Shown: positions 33,642 through 43,428 of the stretch, one piece after another
Numbering within the stretch: position 1 is the stretch's first letter
Layout of the letters: each line of letters starts with the position of its first letter
NCBI GenBank assembly: GCA_016934825.1
Contig: JAFGSB010000078.1
Coordinates: 1 to 64,000, forward strand
DNA length: 64,000 nt
Reading direction: 5' to 3'
Origin: Candidatus Zhuqueibacterota bacterium
Lineage (GTDB): Bacteria; Zhuqueibacterota; Zhuqueibacteria; Residuimicrobiales; Krinioviventaceae
The notes under the pieces: generated by a model
Told to the model about the DNA's origin: nothing
What the model saw: the letters and a program-made list of their open reading frames with translations, nothing else
Database searches by the model: none
Position numbers and translations under genes: made by a program

Positions 33642-34586
33642 TTACTTGACACGGCTTTCATAAAATGTGACATCCTCGGCGCGGATCATCTTTTCAATTA
33701 GGCTGATGTAAGCCTCCTGGTATTTCTGCTGGGTTAAGGCCTGGGTTACCTGCTGCCTGACCTCGGAAAGCGGTTTTTGCTCGATAACTTTACCGTCCTT
33801 GTCTTTTGTGGCGAAATCGTCTTTATGCGCCTGGTAATACAGTTCAATATCGCTGTCCGTAATATCGACTTTACCTGCAACCCGGTCCTGCAACAGCTTT
33901 CTCACCATCAGGGCTTTTTTGGCCTGAAATGCACCTTCAATCACTTCGGGATCTTTTTCAAAACCGGAACGTTTCGCGGTATCATATAAAAGCTCGGTGG
34001 CCACATATTCGCGCAGAAATTCCATTTTTTTGTTCCGGTCGTTCAATTGTTCGCGAAGACTGGGCGGCAGTTGATTCAACTCAAAATCAAGATCACCCTG
34101 TGTAATTTCCCGGGTTCCAATGCGGGCGACAACTTCTCCCGGCCGTTTTTTCTGGATTCTTGACGGATCAAGCTGCACAGCCTCATCCAGCACCTGCTGC
34201 GCGTCTTCGGTGCGCTCGAGCCGTTCCAGACAGGCAACGATCTTTTTATTCACTTCCGGCATCAAAGTGTTTTCGGCGAACAGATGTTTTATTTTCAAAT
34301 AATAAGTCAGCGCGTTCTCATAATCCTTCAATCTTTCAAAATAGGTGTTGGCAATGATATAATTGACATTCGCACGCTCACGTGTATCAATATTATACTG
34401 GTCAAGATATTTTTGATATTCCTGGATAGCCTGTCTATATAATGCCTTGTTAATCAGATCGCCCGCGTATTCGCGGAGTTTGTCGGCATCCACCGATGCC
34501 TGTTTGCCCTGGTTACAGCCGGTCATCAATACGGCCGCCAGAATAACGGTTAATAAAAAATTGATAGACAAACGAAAATAATTCAT
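33642..34586 (-). CDS. lipoprotein with TPR repeats and SurA N-terminal-like chaperone domain
   Basis: 314 residues. Signal sequence with lipobox VLMTGC (Cys near 24). Residues 35-145 are TPR-like (LINKALYRQAIQEYQKYLDQ, ENALTYYLKIKHLF). Residues about 150-310 resemble the SurA/PrsA N-terminal chaperone region: VVARIGTREITQGDLDFELN, YVATELLYDTAKRSGFEKDP and DITDSDIELYYQAHKDDF. The parvulin rotamase domain that normally follows is absent, so it would be a chaperone and not an isomerase. It lies inside the Bat operon between DUF58 and the short BatD-like gene. GGAGG 5 nt before the ATG. Confidence 0.78.
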   Translation of the reverse strand: MNYFRLSINFLLTVILAAVLMTGCNQGKQASVDADKLREYAGDLINKALYRQAIQEYQKYLDQYNIDTRERANVNYIIANTYFERLKDYENALTYYLKIKHLFAENTLMPEVNKKIVACLERLERTEDAQQVLDEAVQLDPSRIQKKRPGEVVARIGTREITQGDLDFELNQLPPSLREQLNDRNKKMEFLREYVATELLYDTAKRSGFEKDPEVIEGAFQAKKALMVRKLLQDRVAGKVDITDSDIELYYQAHKDDFATKDKDGKVIEQKPLSEVRQQVTQALTQQKYQEAYISLIEKMIRAEDVTFYESRVK

Positions 34587-34612
34587 TTATGCCTCCGGTA
34601 ATATAATTAATA

Positions 34613-35491
34613 TTATCTAAACCTTTTGGCCCTCATGCGGAAAAAACGTATTAACGGCTCAATATAGGATTCATTTGTTTTAATATCTATATGATCGACA
34701 TTCAAATTCCGGAACAGTTTGTCGCGGATTTCAATGGATTCATTGGTTCGGCTCACAAAATCGTCCCGGACATCAACATCGGATGTATCGATCAGAAATG
34801 TTTCACCCGTTTCCGCGTCTTCCAGTTCGATAAAACCGACATTGGGCAATTCAATTTCACGGGGGTCCGTTACGGTTATCGCGACGATATCATGCCTCTT
34901 GTTGGCAATTTGCAGCGCTTTTTCATAACCGCTGCTGATAAAGTCTGAAACCAGGAAAACAACGGACCGGCGTTTTGTGACCCTGGACAGAAATTCAAGC
35001 GCCGCGGATATGTTTGTCTGTTTGCCTTTCGGTTTATGATACAGAATTTCACGCACAACACGGAGTACATGCGCCTTTCCTTTTTTGGGGGCCACATACT
35101 GCTCCACATCATCTGAAAAAATGACCAGCCCGACTTTATCATTATTTTTTATAGCTGAAAAAGCCAACAGGGCGCATATTTCGGCAGCAATCTCGCCCTT
35201 CATTTGCGTATGGGTTCCAAACTCACCGGATGAACTGACGTCGACGAGCAACACAACGGTAAGTTCCCGTTCCTCTTCAAACACCTTGACAAACGGATGT
35301 CCCGCACGGGCCGTTACGTTCCAGTCAATCGTACGGATATCGTCGCCCATTTGATATTCACGCACTTCGGAAAACTCCATACCCCGGCCCTTGAACACGG
35401 AATGATATTCCCCTGAAAAAACATCATTCACAAGACCGCGGGTTTGGATCTCTATCCGTTTTACTTTTTTTAATATTTCCTTTGGGATCAC
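34613..35491 (-). CDS. DUF58 protein of the MoxR-VWA operon
   Basis: 292 residues, cytoplasmic. The DUF58 signature occurs at 28-66: GEYHSVFKGRGMEFSEVREY followed by GDDIRTIDWNVTARAG. A VWA-like domain follows with VVLLVDVSSSGEFGTHTQMK, AFSAIKNNDKVGLVIFSDD and VFLVSDFISSGYEKAL. DUF58 proteins always accompany MoxR AAA+ ATPases and VWA proteins, probably as the substrate or adaptor of the chaperone complex. The start codon is GTG, preceded by only a weak AAAG. Gap to moxR 41 bp. Confidence 0.9.
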   Translation of the reverse strand: MIPKEILKKVKRIEIQTRGLVNDVFSGEYHSVFKGRGMEFSEVREYQMGDDIRTIDWNVTARAGHPFVKVFEEERELTVVLLVDVSSSGEFGTHTQMKGEIAAEICALLAFSAIKNNDKVGLVIFSDDVEQYVAPKKGKAHVLRVVREILYHKPKGKQTNISAALEFLSRVTKRRSVVFLVSDFISSGYEKALQIANKRHDIVAITVTDPREIELPNVGFIELEDAETGETFLIDTSDVDVRDDFVSRTNESIEIRDKLFRNLNVDHIDIKTNESYIEPLIRFFRMRAKRFR

Positions 35492-35532
35492 GGTTCTTTA
35501 TGTAATATTATAAATTAATCATCAATTATTAA

Positions 35533-36522
35533 TTATGGCACTTCAATTTTATTTAACACCTTGCGGACGACATCTTCGGCCGTAATTTCTTCCGCTTCGG
35601 CTTCGTACGTCACGATTACCCGGTGGCGTAAAACATCCAGACCGATGGAACGCACGTCTTCCGGTGTAACATATCCGCGCCTTCTTAAAAACGCATGTGC
35701 ACGGGCGGCCATACTCAAATATATTGAAGCGCGCGGGGATGCGCCGTAGGCAATCAGGTCTTTTAACTCTTCCAGACCGAATTGCTCGGGATTTCTGGTC
35801 GCAAATACTATATCCACTATATAATTCTCTATTTTCGGATCGATATAAACCTCATGCACGACTCTTTTAGCGTTCTCAATATCTTTGGGCGTTACAACAG
35901 GTTGAGCCGTGGGGATATCCAGCCCGGTCATTCGACGCATAATTTCCAGTTCTTCTTCCCTGTTCGGATAGCCGATTGACAGTTTGAGCATAAAACGGTC
36001 GACCTGGGCTTCGGGCAGGGGATACGTGCCTTCCTGCTCAATCGGGTTTTGTGTGGCCAATACCAGAAACGGCGACGGCAGCTTAAAGGTTTCATCGCCA
36101 ATCGTGACCTGTCTTTCCTGCATCGATTCAAGTAAAGCCGACTGCACTTTGGCCGGTGATCGGTTGATTTCGTCGGCCAGTATCAAATTCGCAAATACAG
36201 GACCTTTTTTAACCGAGAACTTGCCCGTTTTCGGCTCAAAAATCATTGTTCCGATCAGGTCGGCCGGCAGCAGGTCCGGTGTGAACTGAATTCTTTGAAA
36301 CTGGGTTTTTATAACAGAGGACAGTGTTTTAACGGCCATCGTTTTTGCCAGGCCGGGAACACCTTCCAATAATACGTGACCATCCGCCAGCAAACCAATG
36401 AGTAAACGTTCAATCATATATTTCTGGCCGACAATCACTTTGCCGACTTGATCCGTAATCTTTTCGACAAAAGCACTTTCTTTCTGGATCTTTTCGTTGA
36501 TCGCTTTGATGTCAAAATCCAT
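35533..36522 (-). CDS. MoxR-family AAA+ ATPase
   Basis: 329 residues. Walker A in LLEGVPGLAKTMAVKTL (about 53-69), Walker B in NLILADEINRSPAKVQSALL (about 110-130), sensor 1 in LVLATQNPIEQEGTYPLPEA and arginine-rich QVDRFMLKL; C-terminal lid domain with IAYGASPRASIYLSMAARAH. MoxR ATPases remodel or mature protein complexes by metal-dependent chaperone activity with VWA partners. GGGAGG lies 4 nt before the ATG. Second gene of the Bat operon. Confidence 0.95.
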   Translation of the reverse strand: MDFDIKAINEKIQKESAFVEKITDQVGKVIVGQKYMIERLLIGLLADGHVLLEGVPGLAKTMAVKTLSSVIKTQFQRIQFTPDLLPADLIGTMIFEPKTGKFSVKKGPVFANLILADEINRSPAKVQSALLESMQERQVTIGDETFKLPSPFLVLATQNPIEQEGTYPLPEAQVDRFMLKLSIGYPNREEELEIMRRMTGLDIPTAQPVVTPKDIENAKRVVHEVYIDPKIENYIVDIVFATRNPEQFGLEELKDLIAYGASPRASIYLSMAARAHAFLRRRGYVTPEDVRSIGLDVLRHRVIVTYEAEAEEITAEDVVRKVLNKIEVP

Positions 36523-36545
36523 TTATCCTCCCAACAAGACGTAAA

Positions 36546-37532
36546 TTAATCAATATTGTTATCGTTTTCTTTATTTATTATTTCACCGCGAAGGCTTTTA
36601 TGTAAACCTGATTCTATCAATCCATATATCCGCACCAACTCATTTTTTTCAGCATGACCGCCGGAAAATTTAAAAATATCGGATGTTGTTAAAACATCTT
36701 TCACTTCTTCGATAAACCGTTCTTCTATTTGCTGTTTATTCAACTCATAGACAACATCTTCTGTTGTGTTCACCTCGGCCGGAACATTAAATTTTTCTTT
36801 CAGAAAATGTCTTAAAAACCGGGATAATTGTGAAAAACTGTTTACGATATCCAGATTGGGATTTTGCAGGTCCACTAATTCTTTTAATTTTTTTAAATAT
36901 TTTTCTTCCAGCGGAACCGCTTTTTCCGCTTCTTCCTGCGCCCTGCGTATTCTTTCGGCTTTACGCTGTCTTGCGCGGGTAATCACGACAAAAGCTGCGC
37001 CTGCCAGCACTAAAAATAATAACAGCCACAAAATCCAGCTCTTGTCGCCGGGTTCGGGTATGGGGTCGATGACTTTAACTTCGATTCGATTGGTGGTTAA
37101 ACTGTACCCGGTATCCGTATCCAGGTCGGTGTATTTTATGATCACGCCTTCAATATAAGACATACCCAGGGATTTCGGTTGAAGGGTAAAAGAGTATTCC
37201 TGTACTGCGATATTCCCGCCATTTTCGGTAGATACTTTATTGGAGGATGAATTTGCGATAATTTCAAGGTTATTCAATATCGGATTATCAAACTGGTGAA
37301 CCTGGTATCGATCAAGATTACCATACCATTTTAATTGGATCAAAAGATTGATAGTACGGTTTAACGGAACTTTATTATTATTGACCTGGGCCGACAGAGT
37401 GATCCCGCTTTCGGGAACGGCAGAATTTATCCGGGAAGAATCAATTCGATTTGAATTTTGAGAAAAACCGGCGGTAACAAACATGATAGCTGCTATCACA
37501 AAACAAGAACACTTTTTACAATAATGTTCCAT
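36546..37532 (-). CDS. BatD-like membrane protein, first gene of the Bat operon
   Basis: 328 residues. Signal peptide (about 1-24), Ig-like N-terminal domain (GITLSAQVNNNKVPLNRTIN, QEYSFTLQPKSLGMSYIEGV), one membrane segment (about 162-182) and a charged helical cytoplasmic part with FSQLSRFLRHFLKEKFNVPA and VLTTSDIFKFSGGHAEK, the DUF4381/BatD-type tail. It is the third BatD-like protein of the operon. CGGAGA lies 4 nt before the ATG. Upstream is a TATACT -10 (37575-37580) without a good -35. Confidence 0.72.
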   Translation of the reverse strand: MEHYCKKCSCFVIAAIMFVTAGFSQNSNRIDSSRINSAVPESGITLSAQVNNNKVPLNRTINLLIQLKWYGNLDRYQVHQFDNPILNNLEIIANSSSNKVSTENGGNIAVQEYSFTLQPKSLGMSYIEGVIIKYTDLDTDTGYSLTTNRIEVKVIDPIPEPGDKSWILWLLLFLVLAGAAFVVITRARQRKAERIRRAQEEAEKAVPLEEKYLKKLKELVDLQNPNLDIVNSFSQLSRFLRHFLKEKFNVPAEVNTTEDVVYELNKQQIEERFIEEVKDVLTTSDIFKFSGGHAEKNELVRIYGLIESGLHKSLRGEIINKENDNNID

Positions 37533-37753
37533 CGATTCTCCGTATTTAAATTAATAGTGCTGTTCTAAAACAAAAGTATAATTTATTAATGTATTCATAA
37601 AAAAGCCGATCCATGGCAAATTTTAAATAAACCAAATCTATCGGCATTTAAATAGTAAAAATCCGTGAGATTTATAAATATTTTGTTTCCCCCCAAAATA
37701 TTCATACTTTATTTTTTTCTGATACTTTTTTAACCCCCGAAAAAAAACGAATA

Positions 37754-38257
37754 TTATTTTTGAGCACTTTCACCACTGCCAAATTGTAATTCAATATCGC
37801 TGATATCCTGACCGAGGTGGTCCAGTTCCCACTTTACGGATGAGGAAAGTTCATGATCCGGATATTTTTCAAGGAATTCATTGTATGCTTCCCTCGCTTT
37901 ATCCATGTCCTTAATGTCATTCGCATAACGGTATCCGATCATAAATTGAGCTTGTACAACAAGGTCGCTTTGCGGATACTTTTCGATTAAACGTTTATAC
38001 GCGTCAATTGATTTATCAAAATCTTTGAAACTGCTCGCGTACAATCCGCCTAATTGATAAAGGCTGACATCGGCTTTCTGCGAATCCGGGAATCTTTTAA
38101 TCAATTCCTCGTAAACCTTAACAACCTGATCCCATTGCTCCTTATTCTCATAATCCATTGCCTGGGCTCGCAATTGTTCCTCAGTTAATTTTTTGCCGCA
38201 ACCCACGATAGACAATAAAATAACGATCGACAAAGCTAAACTGAACCATTTTTTCAT
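37754..38257 (-). CDS. BamD/YbgF-like TPR lipoprotein
   Basis: 167 residues. Lipobox in LLSIVGC (Cys near 19), then three to four TPR repeats with the spacing of BamD/YbgF proteins: QWDQVVKVYEELIKRFPDSQ, DKSIDAYKRLIEKYPQSDLV, KAREAYNEFLEKYPDHELS. Likely attached to the inner leaflet of the outer membrane. It is shorter than BamD (about 240 residues), so an accessory role is more likely. Start at 38257 with GGAGG 8 nt upstream. Separate from the Bat operon by 220 bp and from clpB by 82 bp. Confidence 0.75.
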   Translation of the reverse strand: MKKWFSLALSIVILLSIVGCGKKLTEEQLRAQAMDYENKEQWDQVVKVYEELIKRFPDSQKADVSLYQLGGLYASSFKDFDKSIDAYKRLIEKYPQSDLVVQAQFMIGYRYANDIKDMDKAREAYNEFLEKYPDHELSSSVKWELDHLGQDISDIELQFGSGESAQK

Positions 38258-38339
38258 AAAATAAACCTCCAAAATTTTCATTTATTCTACTTGTAAAAAA
38301 TATTTAAGTTCCATTTTAATAAAAAATGTATTCACTTTT

Positions 38340-40943
38340 TCACTCAAAATCAAGAGAATTCTGCTTTACCACGACCTTGATCGAATCACCGGACTCATAA
38401 CCGCCTTCTAATAATTTTACGGCAAGCGGATTGATAATCGACTTTTGAATCAGCCGTTTTAACGGTCTCGCGCCGAACGCCGGATCATAACCGTTTTCCG
38501 TTAGAAAATCTTCCGCATCGGCTGTCAATTCCAGATGAAGGTTTTTGGGCTTTAACAGTTCGTCCACATGCTTTATCTGTAGTTTGATTATTTTTTTCAC
38601 ATCGGCTTTTGTCAGGGTGCGAAAGACAATAATGTCGTCGATCCGGTTCAAAAATTCAGGACGCAGGTTTGCCTTTAACATCTCGTACATTTTGGCCGCA
38701 ATTTCTTCATGTATCGCTTCCTTATTGGATTCATTGATTTGCTGGGATCGTTCCATGATGTACTGCGCGCCAATATTCGATGTCATAATAATGATCGTAT
38801 TTTTCAGGTTAACCGTGCGGCCTTTATTGTCCGTTAAACGCCCTTCATCCAATACCTGCAGCAATATATTAAATACTTCAGGATGCGCTTTTTCAATTTC
38901 ATCGAGCAAAACCACCGAATAGGGACGACGGCGCACGGCCTCGGTCAATTGCCCGCCTTCATCGTAACCGACATATCCCGGGGGCGCACCGATGAGCCTT
39001 GAAACGGAATGACGTTCCATATACTCGGACATATCAATCCGCACCAGCGCCTGCTCATTGTCGAACAAAAATTCGGCCAGCGCCCGGGCCAGTTCCGTTT
39101 TACCAACGCCTGTTGAACCCAGGAAAATAAACGAGCCGATAGGCCTGGTTGTATCCTGCAGTCCGGCGCGCGAGCGGCGAATGGCATTCGCCACCGCCGT
39201 TACCGCATCCACCTGATTGACCAAACGCTGGTGAATTCGGTCTTCCATACGTAATAATTTGTCCTTTTCGCTTTCCAGCATACGGCTTACCGGAATGCCG
39301 GTCCATTTGGCAACGACTTCGGCGACATCTTCCTCGTCCACCTCTTCCTTGAGCATTTTCTGGTCCTTTTGCAGTTCCACCAGTTTTTCATTGGCCGCCG
39401 CAAGCTGCTTTTCCAATTCCCGTATTTTTCCGTATTTATACTCCGCCGCTTTTGCCAGATCTGCTTCTCGTTCCGCCTTGGCCGCGTCAGCCTTGGCCTG
39501 TTCGATCTGCCCTTTTAAAGTACGTATTTCGGAGATAACCCCTTTTTCCTGCGCCCAGTGGGTCCGCAGTTCATTCCGTTCTCTGTCCAGTTTAACGATT
39601 TCATCGCTCACCTGTGACAATCTTTTTTTAGAGGCGTCATCCTTTTCTTTTTTTAACGCCTGCTTTTCAATTTCAAGCTGTTTTAATTTTCTTTCGACTT
39701 TTTCCAGGTCTTCCGGCAGGCTGTCTATTTCTATGCGCAGTTTGGATGCCGCCTCGTCGATCAGGTCAATCGCCTTGTCCGGCAAAAAACGTTCGGTAAT
39801 ATATCTGTCGGACAACGTTGCGGCCGCGATCAAAGCACCGTCCTGAATCCGAACCCCGTGGTGGACTTCGTACTTTTCTTTCAGGCCGCGCAAAATAGAA
39901 ATGCTGTCCTCAACCGAGGGCTGACTGACCAAAATCTGCTGAAACCGCCGCTCCAGCGCCGCGTCCTTTTCTATATATTTTCGGTACTCGTCAAGGGTTG
40001 TAGCGCCTATGCAGCGCAGTTCACCACGGGCAAGAGCCGGCTTTAACATATTGGATGCGTCCATCGCGCCTTCCGCCGCTCCCGCTCCCACCAGTGTATG
40101 CAATTCGTCAATAAAAAGGATCACTTCGCCCTGCGCCTCGCTGATCTCTTTTAACACAGCTTTTAAACGATCTTCAAATTCCCCCCTGAATTTTGCGCCG
40201 GCGATTAACGCCCCAAGGTCAAGTGATAATATCTTTTTTGTTTTTAAATTTTCCGGTACATCTCCCTGAATGATCCTGTGGGCAATACCTTCGGCAATAG
40301 CCGTTTTACCCACGCCCGGTTCGCCGATGAGAACCGGATTGTTCTTGGTCCTGCGAGACAATACCTGCAGCACACGGCGTATTTCTTCATCCCGCCCGAT
40401 TACCGGATCGAGTTTATCCCGCCTGGCCAGATCATTCAAATCGCGGGCATATCGTTTTAACGCCTGGTATTTTTCCTCGGGATTTTGATCGGTCACACGC
40501 TGCGAACCTCTGACTTCCTGTAATACACGCAGAACGACATCATGGTTCACTCCCGAATTTCTGAGGAGCTGGCCGGCCGGGGTCTTGTCTTCGGTTAAAC
40601 CAAGAAAAATATGTTCAATACTGACAAATTCATCCCGAAGCCGGTTTGCCTCTTTCAGGGCAACATCAAATAATTCATTTACCGCCTGGGACAGATATAT
40701 TTGCCCGATGCCTCCCGAAACTTTGGGCAGTTTTTTTATGGATTCATCCCCCCTGTTCATGATAAGCGAAGGGTCCACACCTGCTTTTTTCAGTATTTCA
40801 CGGGCCATGCTCTCCTGCGGTTCAAGCACGCCTTTTAAAAGATGCAGCGGCTCTATCTGCTGATGGCCGTTTTCAGATGCAACCTGCTGTGCTTTACCCA
40901 GCGCTTCCTGGGATTTTATAGTTAATTTATCATACGATAACAT
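38340..40943 (-). CDS. clpB: ClpB disaggregase (Hsp100)
   Basis: 867 residues, the full family length. N-terminal Clp repeats (5-145), first AAA+ module with [13 protein letters not shown] near 208 and [15 protein letters not shown], the coiled-coil middle domain (about 410-520), and the second AAA+ module with [14 protein letters not shown] near 605 and [15 protein letters not shown]; the C-terminal domain carries [14 protein letters not shown]. Resolves protein aggregates with DnaK/DnaJ/GrpE. Start at 40943 with GAGGG 8 nt upstream. It lies 81 bp downstream of dnaK, behind the dnaK terminator, with no sigma-54 site of its own, so read-through or an unseen promoter must serve it. Confidence 0.97.
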   Translation of the reverse strand: MLSYDKLTIKSQEALGKAQQVASENGHQQIEPLHLLKGVLEPQESMAREILKKAGVDPSLIMNRGDESIKKLPKVSGGIGQIYLSQAVNELFDVALKEANRLRDEFVSIEHIFLGLTEDKTPAGQLLRNSGVNHDVVLRVLQEVRGSQRVTDQNPEEKYQALKRYARDLNDLARRDKLDPVIGRDEEIRRVLQVLSRRTKNNPVLIGEPGVGKTAIAEGIAHRIIQGDVPENLKTKKILSLDLGALIAGAKFRGEFEDRLKAVLKEISEAQGEVILFIDELHTLVGAGAAEGAMDASNMLKPALARGELRCIGATTLDEYRKYIEKDAALERRFQQILVSQPSVEDSISILRGLKEKYEVHHGVRIQDGALIAAATLSDRYITERFLPDKAIDLIDEAASKLRIEIDSLPEDLEKVERKLKQLEIEKQALKKEKDDASKKRLSQVSDEIVKLDRERNELRTHWAQEKGVISEIRTLKGQIEQAKADAAKAEREADLAKAAEYKYGKIRELEKQLAAANEKLVELQKDQKMLKEEVDEEDVAEVVAKWTGIPVSRMLESEKDKLLRMEDRIHQRLVNQVDAVTAVANAIRRSRAGLQDTTRPIGSFIFLGSTGVGKTELARALAEFLFDNEQALVRIDMSEYMERHSVSRLIGAPPGYVGYDEGGQLTEAVRRRPYSVVLLDEIEKAHPEVFNILLQVLDEGRLTDNKGRTVNLKNTIIIMTSNIGAQYIMERSQQINESNKEAIHEEIAAKMYEMLKANLRPEFLNRIDDIIVFRTLTKADVKKIIKLQIKHVDELLKPKNLHLELTADAEDFLTENGYDPAFGARPLKRLIQKSIINPLAVKLLEGGYESGDSIKVVVKQNSLDFE

Positions 40944-40967
40944 TGTCCTCACCCTCAACATTATGAA

Positions 40968-40999
40968 AAAGGCGAGAAAAAGTTAACTTTCTCGCCTTT
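40968..40999 (-). terminator. intrinsic terminator of dnaK
   Basis: 12-bp perfect stem AAAGGCGAGAAA / TTTCTCGCCTTT (40968-40979 with 40988-40999), 8-nt loop, followed on the minus strand by further T residues. It lies between dnaK and clpB and may reduce read-through into clpB. Confidence 0.88.
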
Positions 41000-41024
41000 A
41001 ATATATTATTTATTTATCTATAGT

Positions 41025-42947
41025 TCACTTTTTATCATCATCGACAACTTCAAAATCGGCCTCTTCCGCGTCCTCGTCCTTACTTTCTTTTGCGGAACCC
41101 TCTTCCTGGGCGCCGGGCTGATCTTGTCCGCCCTGTGCCTGCTGTGCGGATGCCGTTTCGTACATTTTGGTTGCGGCGTCGCTCCATAATTTGTTGAGCG
41201 CCTCAACGGAAGATTTGATCTCGTCCACATTATCAGACTTTAAGGATTCTTTAACTCTGCCGACCGCGGCTTCCAATTTATTTTTGGTATCGCCTTCCAG
41301 TTTGTCGGCATTTTCCCTGATATGTTTTTCCGTTTGATAGACAAGCTGGTCGGCCTGATTTCTTGTATCGATCAGTTCCCGCTTCTTTTTGTCTTCGGCA
41401 GAATGTGATTTGGCGTCATTAACCATTTTCTCAATTTCTTCCTTGGATAATCCCGTTGACGCCTCAATATGTATGGATTGTTCCTTGCCGGTCGCTTTGT
41501 CTTTGGCGGAAACATTCAAAATACCGTTTGCGTCAATATCAAATGTCACTTCAATCTGGGGTACACCGCGCGGAGCCGGCGGTATGCCGTCCAGATGGAA
41601 GCGTCCGAGTGTCCGGTTATTGATTGCCATTTCCCGTTCCCCCTGTAATACATGTATTTCAACAGAGGTCTGGCTGTCCGCGGCCGTCGAGAATACTTCA
41701 GATTTTTTCGTCGGTATGGTTGTATTCTTTTCGATCAACTTTGTCGCCACACCGCCGAGCGTTTCGATACCGAGCGAAAGCGGTGTGACATCAAGCAGCA
41801 ACACATCGGAAACATCGCCGGTCAGAACGCCGCCCTGGATTGCTGCGCCCACGGCAACTACTTCATCCGGGTTGACGCCCTTGTGCGGATCTTTACCAAA
41901 AAGAGTCTTGACCAGTTCCTGCACTTTCGGCATTCTGGTTGAACCGCCTACCAATACGATTTCGTCAATGTCTTTTTCCGAAAGAGATGCGTCTTTCATA
42001 GCTATTTTACACGGTCCAATACATCGCTGGAACAAATCATCACATAATTGCTCAAATTTCGCCCGTGTCAGCGTCATATTTAAATGTTTCGGACCGGTGT
42101 CTGTAGCGGTTACAAACGGCAAATTAATCTCTGTTTGCGCCGTTGAAGAAAGTTCACACTTGGCTTTTTCCGCGGCTTCTTTCAATCGCTGCAGCGCCAT
42201 CGGATCTTTAGACAAATCCACACCTTCCAGTTTAATGAATTCATCGACCATCCAGTCAATCACTCTTTGATCGAAATCATCGCCGCCAAGATGTGTATCG
42301 CCGTTTGTGGATTTTACTTCAAAAACACCGTCGCCGATTTCCAGTATGGAAATATCAAAAGTGCCGCCTCCCAAATCGAATACGGCAATCTTTTCATTGG
42401 TTTTCTTGTCCAAACCATAGGCCAGGGATGCCGCTGTCGGTTCATTTATAATTCTGTTTACTTTTAATCCGGCAATTTCACCGGCTTCTTTGGTCGCCTG
42501 GCGTTGACTATCATTAAAATAGGCCGGCACCGTGATGACCGCCTCGGTAACCTTTTCACCCAGGTAATCTTCGGCTGTCTGTTTCATTTTTTGTAAAATC
42601 ATTGCCGAAATTTCCTGCGGTGAATATTCTTTGTCGTCTATTTTTACTTTGGCCACGTCATTCTGGCCCTTCACTACTTTATAAGGCACTTCTTCAATTT
42701 CTGTTTTAACTTCATTAAAACGGCGTCCCATAAATCGTTTTATGGAATAGATAGTTTTTTCTGGATTGGTTATCGCCTGCCGTTTTGCCACCTGACCGAC
42801 CAGTCGTTCACCCGTTTTACTGAAAGCAACAACCGAAGGGGTCGTCCTTGTTCCTTCCGAATTTTGAATAACGGTGGGTTCCCCGCCTTCCATTACGGCA
42901 ACACATGAATTTGTTGTTCCAAGATCAATACCTATTATCTTACCCAT
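41025..42947 (-). CDS. dnaK: DnaK chaperone (Hsp70)
   Basis: 640 residues. ATPase domain with [18 protein letters not shown] at 4-21, [18 protein letters not shown] near 190 and [16 protein letters not shown] near 330; substrate domain with [16 protein letters not shown] near 390, and a lidded C-terminus ending [13 protein letters not shown], the usual DnaK tail. The start at 42947 has AGGAGA 10 nt upstream; another ATG three codons earlier overlaps it. Preceded by a sigma-54-type promoter (43015-43031) and a long inverted repeat (43138-43174). grpE and dnaJ are in a different unit 3 kb away. Confidence 0.98.
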   Translation of the reverse strand: MGKIIGIDLGTTNSCVAVMEGGEPTVIQNSEGTRTTPSVVAFSKTGERLVGQVAKRQAITNPEKTIYSIKRFMGRRFNEVKTEIEEVPYKVVKGQNDVAKVKIDDKEYSPQEISAMILQKMKQTAEDYLGEKVTEAVITVPAYFNDSQRQATKEAGEIAGLKVNRIINEPTAASLAYGLDKKTNEKIAVFDLGGGTFDISILEIGDGVFEVKSTNGDTHLGGDDFDQRVIDWMVDEFIKLEGVDLSKDPMALQRLKEAAEKAKCELSSTAQTEINLPFVTATDTGPKHLNMTLTRAKFEQLCDDLFQRCIGPCKIAMKDASLSEKDIDEIVLVGGSTRMPKVQELVKTLFGKDPHKGVNPDEVVAVGAAIQGGVLTGDVSDVLLLDVTPLSLGIETLGGVATKLIEKNTTIPTKKSEVFSTAADSQTSVEIHVLQGEREMAINNRTLGRFHLDGIPPAPRGVPQIEVTFDIDANGILNVSAKDKATGKEQSIHIEASTGLSKEEIEKMVNDAKSHSAEDKKKRELIDTRNQADQLVYQTEKHIRENADKLEGDTKNKLEAAVGRVKESLKSDNVDEIKSSVEALNKLWSDAATKMYETASAQQAQGGQDQPGAQEEGSAKESKDEDAEEADFEVVDDDKK

Positions 42948-43014
42948 TTGTATCATTCTCCTTTTAAAAATTATATGTAAAATTTTCCCATTTTCCCTTT
43001 AATTATTTACTTAT

Positions 43015-43031
43015 TTGCAACATATATGCCA
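43015..43031 (-). promoter_or_regulatory. sigma-54 type (-24/-12) promoter of dnaK
   Basis: Minus strand TGGCATATATGTTGCAA. The GG (43030-43029) and GC (43018-43017) are separated by exactly 10 nt, as sigma-54 requires, and the flanks match TGGCA-N6-TTGCA. The -12 C lies 70 nt before the dnaK start codon; expected transcription start near 43005. Compare the same element before grpE. Confidence 0.7.
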
Positions 43032-43069
43032 TAATGAATAGAAATATTTTTTATGGTTAAATCAAAATA

Positions 43070-43106
43070 AAACAGGCACATACTAAATACTGTTACGTGC
43101 CTGTTT
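43070..43106 (-). terminator. terminator of the degP-fmdB unit
   Basis: 10-bp perfect stem AAACAGGCAC / GTGCCTGTTT (43070-43079 with 43097-43106), 17-nt loop, followed on the minus strand by TATTTT. Located 100 bp after the FmdB-like stop and about 40 bp upstream of the dnaK sigma-54 promoter. Confidence 0.7.
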
Positions 43107-43137
43107 CATAAATTTAATTTTTGTAATTTTATAAATT

Positions 43138-43174
43138 GCTGTCAATCTGTCATAATAACGGACAAATTGACAGC
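43138..43174. promoter_or_regulatory. 37-bp inverted repeat upstream of dnaK, possible activator site
   Basis: GCTGTCAATCTGTC (43138-43151), 9 nt, GACAAATTGACAGC (43161-43174): 13 of 14 positions are complementary. The centre lies about 126 bp upstream of the -24 element and about 150 bp from the predicted dnaK transcription start, in the range used by sigma-54 activators. CAAATTGACAG recurs in the grpE upstream region (46789-46798). It could also be a 3' structure of the fmdB transcript. Confidence 0.5.
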
Positions 43175-43205
43175 CATGATCAAAAAGTTAGACAATTGTA
43201 TCCGT

Positions 43206-43409
43206 TTATACTTTTTCTTTTTGTTTGTTCTTTTTGTAATCGGTTATATAAAAACCGGAACCTTTAAATATTAATCCGCTGCCGCCGCCAATCATTCGCT
43301 GAACCGTTCCGCCGCACCTGGGGCACTTTATTAATTGGTTCTCATTCATGCCCTGAAATACTTCAAACCGGTATCCGCATGACGAGCAGTTGTAATCATA
43401 AGTCGGCAT
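43206..43409 (-). CDS. FmdB-family zinc-ribbon protein
   Basis: 67 residues. Begins MPTYDYNCSSCGYRFEVFQ and has CxxC pairs at NCSSC and KCPRC, forming a small zinc ribbon, followed by a Gly-rich stretch (MIGGGSGLIFKGSGFYITDY) and a basic tail. Widespread family, sometimes called FmdB; proposed regulatory or RNA/protein-binding roles are unproven. AGGAG lies 9 nt before the ATG. 19 bp after degP, so probably in one transcript. Confidence 0.92.
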   Translation of the reverse strand: MPTYDYNCSSCGYRFEVFQGMNENQLIKCPRCGGTVQRMIGGGSGLIFKGSGFYITDYKKNKQKEKV

Positions 43410-43428
43410 GTTATTCGAAACTCCTTAA

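Noticed and set aside
39259-39846. 195-codon Ser-rich plus-strand frame opposite clpB
   Set aside because: Shadow of the ClpB middle-domain coding sequence; no start signals.
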